Below, piece after piece: positions 58,724-64,000 of a stretch of 64,000 bases of DNA. The stretch is from contig CAVYRD010000018.1 in assembly GCA_963770865.1 (NCBI GenBank), positions 1-64,000 on the forward strand, written 5' to 3'. Below the pieces are notes generated by a model. That model ran no database searches and was not told where the DNA came from. It saw only the letters and a list, made by a program, of their open reading frames with translations. Both the position numbers and the translations under genes were made by a program. Position 1 is the first letter of the stretch. Each line of letters opens with the position of its first letter. Source of the stretch: Miltoncostaea sp963770865 (lineage in GTDB: Bacteria > Actinomycetota > Thermoleophilia > Miltoncostaeales > Miltoncostaeaceae).

Positions 58724-59148
58724 CAGGGCGCGGCGGGCTTCGGGTCGAGGTAGCGGGCCTCGCCGGGGCCGGGCTCGACCATCCCGAGCCGGTCCTGCGC
58801 GATGCGCCGCACGGCCGCGTCCTTGCCCTCGAAGACCGCCTTCAGGCGCGCGTTCTCACTCTCCAGGCTGCGCTCGCGCTCGATCACCTGGCCGGTGCGG
58901 TTGGTGAGCGACAGCGTGGCGACGTTGATGAAGACGATGCCGCCGAGCAGCAGGGCGATCAGAGGGATGACCACCTTGGCGCTGCGCAGGCGTGCCGCCG
59001 GGCGGGCCGCGCGCCGCGGGCGCGGACGGGCGACGGGGCGGGCGGCCGGGCGGCGCGGGCGGGCGTCGGGGGCGGGCGCGGGCCGGCTCCGCGGACGGGC
59101 GGGGACGGACTCGGCGGACCGGGCGCGGGCGGTGGCGCGCGTGCTCAT
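58723..59148 (-). CDS. ftsL: cell division protein FtsL-like
   Basis: 141 residues: a long basic Pro/Arg/Ala head (1-55), one membrane segment (about 58-77, VVIPLIALLLGGIVFINVATL) and a short coiled coil (GQVIERERSLESENARLKAVFEGKDAAVRRIAQDRLGM). FtsL proteins diverge strongly, so the call rests on topology and on its fixed place between rsmH and ftsI. The ATG overlaps the rsmH stop by 4 bp. Confidence 0.82.
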   Translation of the reverse strand: MSTRATARARSAESVPARPRSRPAPAPDARPRRPAARPVARPRPRRAARPAARLRSAKVVIPLIALLLGGIVFINVATLSLTNRTGQVIERERSLESENARLKAVFEGKDAAVRRIAQDRLGMVEPGPGEARYLDPKPAAP

Positions 59149-60119
59149 GGCGCCTCCACCCGGCGGATGCCGCGCAGCAGGGCCGACCGCGCGCGGGGGT
59201 TGCGGTCGAGCTCGGCCTGCTTGGGGCGCTGGGCCTTGGCGGACAGCAGCGCGCCCTCGGCCACACGGCCGCAGCCGCAGACCGGCATCTCGGGCGGGCA
59301 GATGCAGCCCTGGCTGCGCGCCCGCATGAAGCGCTTGACCATCCGGTCCTCGAGCGAGTGGAACGAGATCACCGCCAGGCGCCCGCCCGGCGAGAGCATC
59401 CCGAAGGCCGCCTCCAGGCCGCGCTCGAGGCTGCCCAGCTCGTCGTTGACCGCGATGCGCAGCGCCTGGAAGACGCGCTTGGCCGGGTGCCCGCCCGCGA
59501 ACAGGGCCGGCGTCGGGACGGCCGAGCGCACGACCTCGACCAGGTCGCCGGTGGTGGTGATCGGCTCCTGGGCGCGGCGGCGCACGATGGCCCGGGCGAT
59601 CGGCCGCGCGTAGCGCTCCTCGCCGAACGTCTTCATGATCTCGGCCAGCTCGCGCTCGGAGGCCTCGGCCACCAGGTCGGCGGCCGAGCGCTCCTGCGAG
59701 GGGTCCATCCGCATGTCGAGCGGGGCCTGGCGCGAGTAGGAGAAGCCCCGCGCGGTCTGGTCAACCTGCATCGAGGAGATGCCGAGATCCATCAGGATCG
59801 CGTCGGCGCGTACGCCCTGGTCGGCGAGGCGCGGGAGGGCCTCGGCGAAGTTGGCGCGGATGAAGCGGGTCTCGCACACGACGTCGTCGGCCAGGTCCGA
59901 GAACCACGCCGCGGCCTCGGGGTCCTGGTCGATGGCGATGTAGCGGCCGCCCTCCCCGAGCGCCGGCGCGAGGCGCCGGGCGTGGCCGCCCGCGCCGAAG
60001 GTGCAGTCGACGACGGTCTCGCCCGGGCGCAGGGCGAGCATCCGCACGACCTCGTCGGCCATGACGGGCTCGTGGCCGCTGCGCGGCCTACGCGACTCGA
60101 TCGGCAAGGCGCTTGGCAT
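59145..60119 (-). CDS. rsmH: 16S rRNA (cytosine-1402-N4)-methyltransferase
   Basis: Methylates C1402 of 16S rRNA with SAM. The 324 residues show SGHEPVMADEVVRMLALRPGETVVDCTFGAGGHARRLAPAL, DAILMDLGISSMQVDQTARGFSYSRQAPLDMRMD, ELAEIMKTFGEERYARPIARAIV and FQALRIAVNDELGSLERGLEAA. ISFHSLEDRMVKRFMRARSQGCICPPEMPVC ends it. It overlaps mraZ by 32 bp, so the start may be a little further in, for example just before HEPVMADEVV. Confidence 0.96.
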   Translation of the reverse strand: MPSALPIESRRPRSGHEPVMADEVVRMLALRPGETVVDCTFGAGGHARRLAPALGEGGRYIAIDQDPEAAAWFSDLADDVVCETRFIRANFAEALPRLADQGVRADAILMDLGISSMQVDQTARGFSYSRQAPLDMRMDPSQERSAADLVAEASERELAEIMKTFGEERYARPIARAIVRRRAQEPITTTGDLVEVVRSAVPTPALFAGGHPAKRVFQALRIAVNDELGSLERGLEAAFGMLSPGGRLAVISFHSLEDRMVKRFMRARSQGCICPPEMPVCGCGRVAEGALLSAKAQRPKQAELDRNPRARSALLRGIRRVEAP

Positions 60120-60540
60120 GGACGGACACCCCCTCTCGACGCAGCCGGGCGAAGCGCTCGGCGAGCTGGCCGGGATCCCACGCCTCCAGGTACTCCCCCA
60201 CCCCGACGAGCTTGACGGTGCGCTCGCCGATGCCGGCGTACTCGCGCAGCTCGGCGCTCAGGGGGATGCGGCCCTGGCGGTCGAGCTCGTGGTGCATCGC
60301 GCTGCCGATGATGAAGCGGTTCATGTCGCGCGCCGAGTCGTCGAAGAGGCTCATCGTCCCGAATGTCCGCTCAACGAGGCCTGACCACTCCAGGCTCGGC
60401 ACGACGATGAGGCAGTCGTCGATCCACCAGCCGACCGTCGCGCCCGCTGCGAACGGCTCCCGGATGCGTGCCGGAATGGCCAGCCGGAACCGGCTGTCGA
60501 GGCTGCACTCATACGTCCCGCTGAGCAGCCGACGTTGCAT
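60088..60540 (-). CDS. mraZ: transcriptional regulator MraZ
   Basis: An AbrB-fold DNA-binding regulator of the dcw cluster. The 150 residues contain two SpoVT/AbrB-like repeats. The first is around GTYECSLDSRFRLAIPARIREPF, the second around HHELDRQGRIPLSAELREYAGIGERTVKLVGVGEYLEAWDP. It is the first gene of the cluster. Its ATG follows four GTGGGG-like boxes that should be its own operator. Confidence 0.94.
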   Translation of the reverse strand: MQRRLLSGTYECSLDSRFRLAIPARIREPFAAGATVGWWIDDCLIVVPSLEWSGLVERTFGTMSLFDDSARDMNRFIIGSAMHHELDRQGRIPLSAELREYAGIGERTVKLVGVGEYLEAWDPGQLAERFARLRREGVSVHAKRLADRVA

Positions 60541-60542
60541 TT

Positions 60543-60580
60543 CCCCACGCTACCCCACATCACCCCACATGCCAACCCAC
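60543..60580 (-). promoter_or_regulatory. MraZ-binding repeats upstream of mraZ
   Basis: On the minus strand GTGGGG occurs at 60543-60548, 60553-60558 and 60563-60568, exactly 10 bp apart. A degenerate GTGGGT lies at 60575-60580. TGGG-type direct repeats with one-turn spacing are the known MraZ operator. They end only 2 bp before the ATG, so binding should repress the cluster. Confidence 0.8.
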
Positions 60581-60698
60581 TTTCCCCCCCATAAGTACGG
60601 GATTCCCCCCGGGACTCCCCCACGCAACGCCGGCCCCCACAGGCCCCGTCGTGCAACGCGTGTCGCACGTGCAGGGGAAACGCGACGCAGGAGAACAC

Positions 60699-60727
60699 TT
60701 GTTCGCGTCCGAGGCACGAACTAGAGT
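60699..60727 (+). promoter_or_regulatory. promoter of the small membrane protein gene
   Basis: TTGTTC (60699-60704), 17 bp, TAGAGT (60722-60727), then 7 nt to the ATG. This is a sigma-70-type promoter with a leaderless start. Confidence 0.6.
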
Positions 60728-60734
60728 TCCCCCC

Positions 60735-61058
60735 ATGCACGCAACCGCCCGCACCCATCAGCCCGCCGAGGTGTCTTCGGCCCCGGCCCGTCCGCGCCTG
60801 CGGACCGTCCCCCCGCCCACCCCCCGCCGCCGTCGCCTGCGCCTTCCGCGCGCCGCGAGCGTCGCCCTCTACGCGCTCGGCCTGAGCGCGGGCTTCCTGC
60901 TCGCCGCCCTGGCCTCCGCGCCCGGCGGCGGCGCCGTCGTCGCCGGCCAGATGAAGCTCGCCGCCGTCGGCGGCGTCGTGGGCGGCTTCGCCCTCCTGCG
61001 CGCCCGTGCCGTGGCGCGCCGCCGCGCCCGTCCGAGGGCGCGGGCCGCATCCGTGTAA
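60735..61058 (+). CDS. small hypothetical membrane protein
   Basis: 107 residues: a basic Pro/Arg-rich head (1-40), two hydrophobic segments (about 42-62, ASVALYALGLSAGFLLAALAS, and about 74-88, KLAAVGGVVGGFALL) and a basic tail. No family was recognised. It is divergent from mraZ and has its own leaderless-type promoter, which supports expression. Confidence 0.65.
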   Translation: MHATARTHQPAEVSSAPARPRLRTVPPPTPRRRRLRLPRAASVALYALGLSAGFLLAALASAPGGGAVVAGQMKLAAVGGVVGGFALLRARAVARRRARPRARAASV

Positions 61059-61095
61059 CAAAGCCGTGAACACGCCGGCGGCCGCGGCCCGCCGC

Positions 61096-61101
61096 TAGAC
61101 T
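61096..61101 (+). promoter_or_regulatory. -10-like hexamer of ppx
   Basis: TAGACT lies 9 nt before the GTG at 61111. It is the same hexamer as upstream of the CPBP protease gene. Confidence 0.45.
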
Positions 61102-61110
61102 CGGCGCGGG

Positions 61111-62026
61111 GTGGACGTCGCGGATGACATCGAGCATGAGCGGGCGGGCGGACGCTCCGCGCCCATCGCCGCGATCGACGTCGGCACCAACACGACCCGG
61201 CTGCTCGTGGCGCGCGCGATCGGCGGCCGCGTGGAGCCGCTCGCGAGCGGCAGCGCGATGACCGCCCTGGGCGCGGGCCTGAAGCCCGGCGGGCGGATCC
61301 GCATCGAGGGCCTCGACCTGGTCGAGATGACCGTGCGCCAGATGGCCGAGGAGGCGCGCACGCTCGGCGCCCGGCGGATCGTGGTGGCCTGCACGGCCCC
61401 CGGCCGGGTCGCCGGCAACGCCGACGAGCTGCTCGAGCGCCTGGAGCGGGCGTCCGGCGTGACGGCCCGCGTGCTGAGCGGGCCCGAGGAGGCCGAGCTC
61501 GCCTTCCGCGGGATGGTGGCGACCGGCGCGCCCGACCCCCTGCTGGCGGTCGACCTCGGCGGCGGCAGCCTGGAGCTGATGGGCGGCGAGGGCGGCGCGC
61601 TGCGGTGGGCCACCTCGGTGCCGATCGGCGTCCGCTTACTCACCGAGCGCTTCGCCCCGGGCGACCCGCCCTCCATCGACCTGCTGGAGCCGATGATCGC
61701 CGCGGTGCGCGAGATGGTCGACCCGGTGCGAGATCGCCGCCCACGGCGACGAGGCGATCGCGTGCGGCGGCTCGGCCGTCGCGCTCTCGGTGCTGGCCGG
61801 CACGGACGTGCTCGACCGCGACGCGCTCGTGCGCGCCGTCGAGCGGCTGGCCGCCGGGTCGGCCGAGGACCTGGCCGAGGAGACCGGCGTGGAGGCCGCG
61901 CGCGTTCGGCTGTCGCTGGCCGGCGCCGCAGCGCTCGAGGCCGTGCGCCGCTCGTTCGGCCTGGAGGACCTGCGCGTGAGTCGCGCCGGGCTCCGCGAGG
62001 GACTGGTGCTGGAGGCGGTGGCGTGA
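61111..62026 (+). CDS. ppx: Ppx/GppA family exopolyphosphatase, one frameshift
   Basis: A sugar-kinase/Hsp70-fold phosphatase that degrades polyphosphate or pppGpp. The frame starts at GTG 61111 with IAAIDVGTNTTRLLVARAIGG, then VVACTAPGRVAGNADELLERLERASG, VLSGPEEAELAFRGMVATG and AVDLGGGSLELMGGEGG. Near 61730 one extra base shifts the frame. The family continues in the next frame with EIAAHGDEAIACGGSAVALSVLAG and ends EDLRVSRAGLREGLVLEAVA. The missing agreement is one base in about 305 codons, so a sequence error is likely. The stop overlaps the ATPase gene by 4 bp. CHAD genes downstream support the polyphosphate role. Confidence 0.85.
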
Positions 62027-62871
62027 GCTCCCCCGGGTACCTGGTCCACTGGGGCCTGGCGGAGCCGCCCTTCCAGCTGGAGCCCGACCCCCGCTTCGCG
62101 TACGAGCGCTCGGACCATCGCGAGGGCCTCGCCCGGATCCTGTTCGGCATCACGCAGCTCGGCGGCCTGGTGGTCATCACCGGCGAGATCGGCTCGGGCA
62201 AGACGCTGCTCGCCCAGACGCTGAAGGGCACCCTCGACGGGGAGGGCTTCCACGTGGCCGAGGTCGCCAACCCGCCGCGCACCGCCGCCGCGCTGCTCGC
62301 CGCCACCCTCCCGGCGATGGGCGCGGAGCCGGCCGGCGGGTCGGCCGCCCGCCTCGCCGGCCGCGTGCGCGAGCGCCTTGCCGAGAGCGCGGAGTCCGGC
62401 CGGCGCGTGGTGCTCGCCATCGACGAGGCCCAGCGGCTCGACCCGCGCGCCCTCGACGAGATCCGCCTGCTCACCAACCGCGGCCCCCACGGCCCCGGCG
62501 CTCCGGTCGTGCTGCTCGGCCAGCCCGAGCTGACCGCGCGCGTGGAGCGCCAGCCCCAGGTGGCCCAGCGCGTCGTGGTGCGGTACCACATGGGCGCGAT
62601 GAGCCCCGAAGAGGTGGACGCCTACGCGCTCCACCGCACCCGGGTGGCCGGCGCCGAGCGGCGCATCCTCTCCAAGCGCGCGGCCCGGGCGGTGCACGCC
62701 GAGACCGGCGGGGTGCCGCGCCTGGTGAACCTGCTGCTGGCCAACGCCCTCTTCGTCGCCGCCGAGCGCGGCGAGCACCAGATCGGCGAGGACACCATCC
62801 GCGACCTGGCCGAGGACCGGCGCATCAGCCTCGAGGCCGGGTCGCCCGACGCGGAGGCGGCCGGGACATGA
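62023..62871 (+). CDS. ExeA/GspA-like AAA ATPase
   Basis: 282 residues. It begins LVHWGLAEPPFQLEPDPRFAYERSDHREGLARILFGI, typical of ExeA-like proteins. Walker A is TGEIGSGKTLLAQTLK and Walker B is VVLAIDEAQRLDPRALDEIRLLTN. VVLLGQPELTARVERQPQVAQRVVVRYHMGAMSPEEVDAYALHRTRVAG and GGVPRLVNLLLANALFVA follow. ExeA ATPases help assemble secretion machinery and relatives serve transposition (TnsC/TniB-like), but no such genes are here. It is tightly coupled to ppx (GTGA overlap) and to the next small gene (4 bp overlap), so it may serve this operon in a way not yet known. Confidence 0.85.
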   Translation: MSSPGYLVHWGLAEPPFQLEPDPRFAYERSDHREGLARILFGITQLGGLVVITGEIGSGKTLLAQTLKGTLDGEGFHVAEVANPPRTAAALLAATLPAMGAEPAGGSAARLAGRVRERLAESAESGRRVVLAIDEAQRLDPRALDEIRLLTNRGPHGPGAPVVLLGQPELTARVERQPQVAQRVVVRYHMGAMSPEEVDAYALHRTRVAGAERRILSKRAARAVHAETGGVPRLVNLLLANALFVAAERGEHQIGEDTIRDLAEDRRISLEAGSPDAEAAGT

Positions 62872-63197
62872 GGCGTGTGAGCTACCAGTCGGTGCTCGAA
62901 GCCCCCACGGGCGAGCTCGCCGCCGTCTATGTGCGGCTCGGCGACGCCGCGATCGGCACCAAGCGCAAGGCCGCAGTCAAGGACGTCACGTTCGCCCTCT
63001 CCAAGGCCCAGTCGCGCTGGTTGAAGGAGGTGATCGCGCTCTCGGGCCCCGACATCGACGAGGGCGCCGTGCTGCGCGCGCTGGTCGACCTCGGCATGGA
63101 GCTCGACATCGACTGGGCCGTTCTGGCCCGTGGCAAGGCCCTGCGGGCGGCCGTGCGCGAGTCGGTGATGGTGCGCCGCCGGGCCGCCGGCGGTTAG
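62868..63197 (+). CDS. small hypothetical protein in the ppx operon
   Basis: 109 residues with no recognised motif. Two helical stretches are seen: AAVKDVTFALSKAQSRWLKEVIALSG, and EGAVLRALVDLGMELDIDWAVLARGKALRAAVRESVMVR. The pattern vaguely recalls a ribbon-helix-helix or helical DNA-binding fold. It overlaps the ATPase gene by 4 bp and the CHAD gene by one base, so it is part of the operon. Confidence 0.65.
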   Translation: MRRVSYQSVLEAPTGELAAVYVRLGDAAIGTKRKAAVKDVTFALSKAQSRWLKEVIALSGPDIDEGAVLRALVDLGMELDIDWAVLARGKALRAAVRESVMVRRRAAGG

Positions 63198-63712
63198 TGG
63201 CCCGCGCGTGGGATGTCCCCGGGCTGCGGCCCGGGGCCGGCTTCCGCGACGCCGCGGGCCGGGTGATCCTCACCCGCTGGCGGGAGATGATGAGCTACCG
63301 CCAGGGCACGCTCGACGGCGAGGACATCGAAGAGCTGCACGCGATGCGCGTCTCCTCGCGCCGGCTGCGCGCGGCGATGGACGCCTTCGAGGGCGCCTTC
63401 CCCGCGAAGTCCTTCACGCCCTACCTGAAGCAGGTGAAGGAGATCACCGACGTGCTCGGCGACGCGCGCGACCTCGACGTCGCGGTGGAGCGGCTCACCG
63501 GCACCCTCGCGACGATGGGCGAGGACGAGCGGCCGGGCATCGAGGGGCTGATCGCCCGCTACCGGCACGACCGCGCGGCTGAGGACCCGGTCATCGCCGC
63601 GCTCTTCGCCCGGCTCGACGAGGAGAAGTTCGAGAAGCGCCTGGTCGCCTACGTCGCCAAGCACACCGGCGTGCGCATGTCCCGCCTCGACCCGAAGCCC
63701 CCGAAGGGCTGA
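63197..63712 (+). CDS. CHAD domain protein (first of two)
   Basis: 171 residues forming one half-size CHAD domain of conserved helices with basic and His residues. It has DIEELHAMRVSSRRLRAAMDAFEGAFP, TPYLKQVKEITDVLGDARDLDVAVERL and KHTGVRMSRLDPKPPKG. CHAD domains bind polyphosphate granules. The GTG start shares its G with the preceding stop. A normal CHAD has two such halves, so this protein and the next may form one unit together. Confidence 0.85.
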   Translation: MARAWDVPGLRPGAGFRDAAGRVILTRWREMMSYRQGTLDGEDIEELHAMRVSSRRLRAAMDAFEGAFPAKSFTPYLKQVKEITDVLGDARDLDVAVERLTGTLATMGEDERPGIEGLIARYRHDRAAEDPVIAALFARLDEEKFEKRLVAYVAKHTGVRMSRLDPKPPKG

Positions 63713-63715
63713 GCC

Positions 63716-64000
63716 GTGGCCAAGCCCCGTCCCGTCCGCGGCCTGGACCCGTCCAAGAAGCTGCGGCCCAACGCCCGGCGGATCCTCGCGGTGCGCATCG
63801 ACGAGGTCTACTCCTACGACGGCCTGGTGGCCGACCCGGCCAACGTCACCGAGCTGCACGACATGCGCATCGCGTGCAAGCGGCTGCGCTACCTGCTCGA
63901 GATCTTCGGCGTGGCCTTCGGCGACGACCTGCGCCCCTTCGTGGAGGAGGTCGCCGGCCTGCAGGACATCCTCGGCGACATCCACGACTGCGACGTGCAG
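63716..64000 (+). CDS. CHAD domain protein (second, runs off the window)
   Basis: The first 95 codons of a second CHAD gene, starting GTG 63716 three bases after the previous stop. It shows NARRILAVRIDEVYSYDGLVADPANVTELHDMRIACKRLRYLLEIFG and then VEEVAGLQDILGDIHDCDVQ, the classic CHAD block with HDMRxxxKRLRYLLE. It continues beyond the window. Confidence 0.85.
   Translation, partial: MAKPRPVRGLDPSKKLRPNARRILAVRIDEVYSYDGLVADPANVTELHDMRIACKRLRYLLEIFGVAFGDDLRPFVEEVAGLQDILGDIHDCDVQ

Noticed and set aside
55574..58753. 1059-codon frame antisense to murE and ftsI
   Set aside because: Composition and position mark it as a shadow of well-identified genes.
62023..62871. Tn7-like TnsC or secretion-system ExeA operon
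   Set aside because: No transposase, TnsD-like or secretion genes are adjacent. The ATPase sits in a polyphosphate-type operon.

Overview
The window is very GC-rich DNA (codon third positions are almost all G or C) from what looks like a high-GC actinobacterium. The gene content (dcw cluster with mraZ and a meso-DAP-type MurE, split glycine decarboxylase, AroH chorismate mutase, EgtB/EgtD, many LuxR-type regulators) fits Thermoleophilia (Solirubrobacterales or Gaiellales-like) best. That placement is inference from gene content and order. No tRNA, rRNA, CRISPR array, prophage or insertion sequence was seen.

Layout. 0-7.7 kb: aromatic amino acid and shikimate genes on the minus strand (hisC-aroF-tyrA and aroA-cmk), with small plus-strand genes between them. 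The first 1.25 kb is full of frameshifts that look like sequence errors. 7.8-11.7 kb: nadB-nadA-nadC (quinolinate and de novo NAD) plus a DUF1272 gene. 12.3-14.8 kb: scpA-scpB-rluB-aroH. 14.9-20.4 kb: a regulator joining ATPase, GNAT-like and LuxR parts, with AhpD-like and YdhR-like genes behind it, then trpS, a CAAX-type protease and a Crp-family regulator. 21.1-27 kb: ergothioneine genes egtD and egtB, a VanW protein and a sigma factor with a membrane tail. 27-36 kb: accessory signalling region with a dehalogenase-like hydrolase, a large LuxR regulator, an adenylating acyl ligase translationally coupled to a FeeM/LuxI-like N-acyltransferase, and a membrane GGDEF/EAL protein. 36.3-39.2 kb: a damaged subtilase and another LuxR regulator. 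39.3-43.7 kb: glycine cleavage operon gcvT-gcvH-gcvPA-gcvPB. 43.7-60.6 kb: the complete minus-strand dcw cluster mraZ-rsmH-ftsL-ftsI-murE-murF-mraY-murL-murD-ftsW-murG-murC-murB-ftsQ-ftsZ, with MurL inserted beside murD. 60.7-64 kb: ppx, an ExeA-like AAA ATPase and two tandem CHAD genes, a likely polyphosphate module.

Main points. (i) The ligase and N-acyltransferase pair sits beside a LuxR-family regulator and behind an 18-bp palindrome, which suggests an acyl-amino-acid-like signal system. (ii) MurL next to murD implies the L-Glu ligation and epimerisation route to peptidoglycan D-Glu. (iii) A family of 12-bp palindromes (GGCCAATTGGCC) spaced almost always 23 bp apart occurs at five places, once in-frame inside egtB. 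(iv) Many genes carry TANNNT hexamers 6-9 nt before the start codon, the arrangement expected of leaderless mRNAs. (v) Several genes carry single-base lesions, most simply explained by sequence error.
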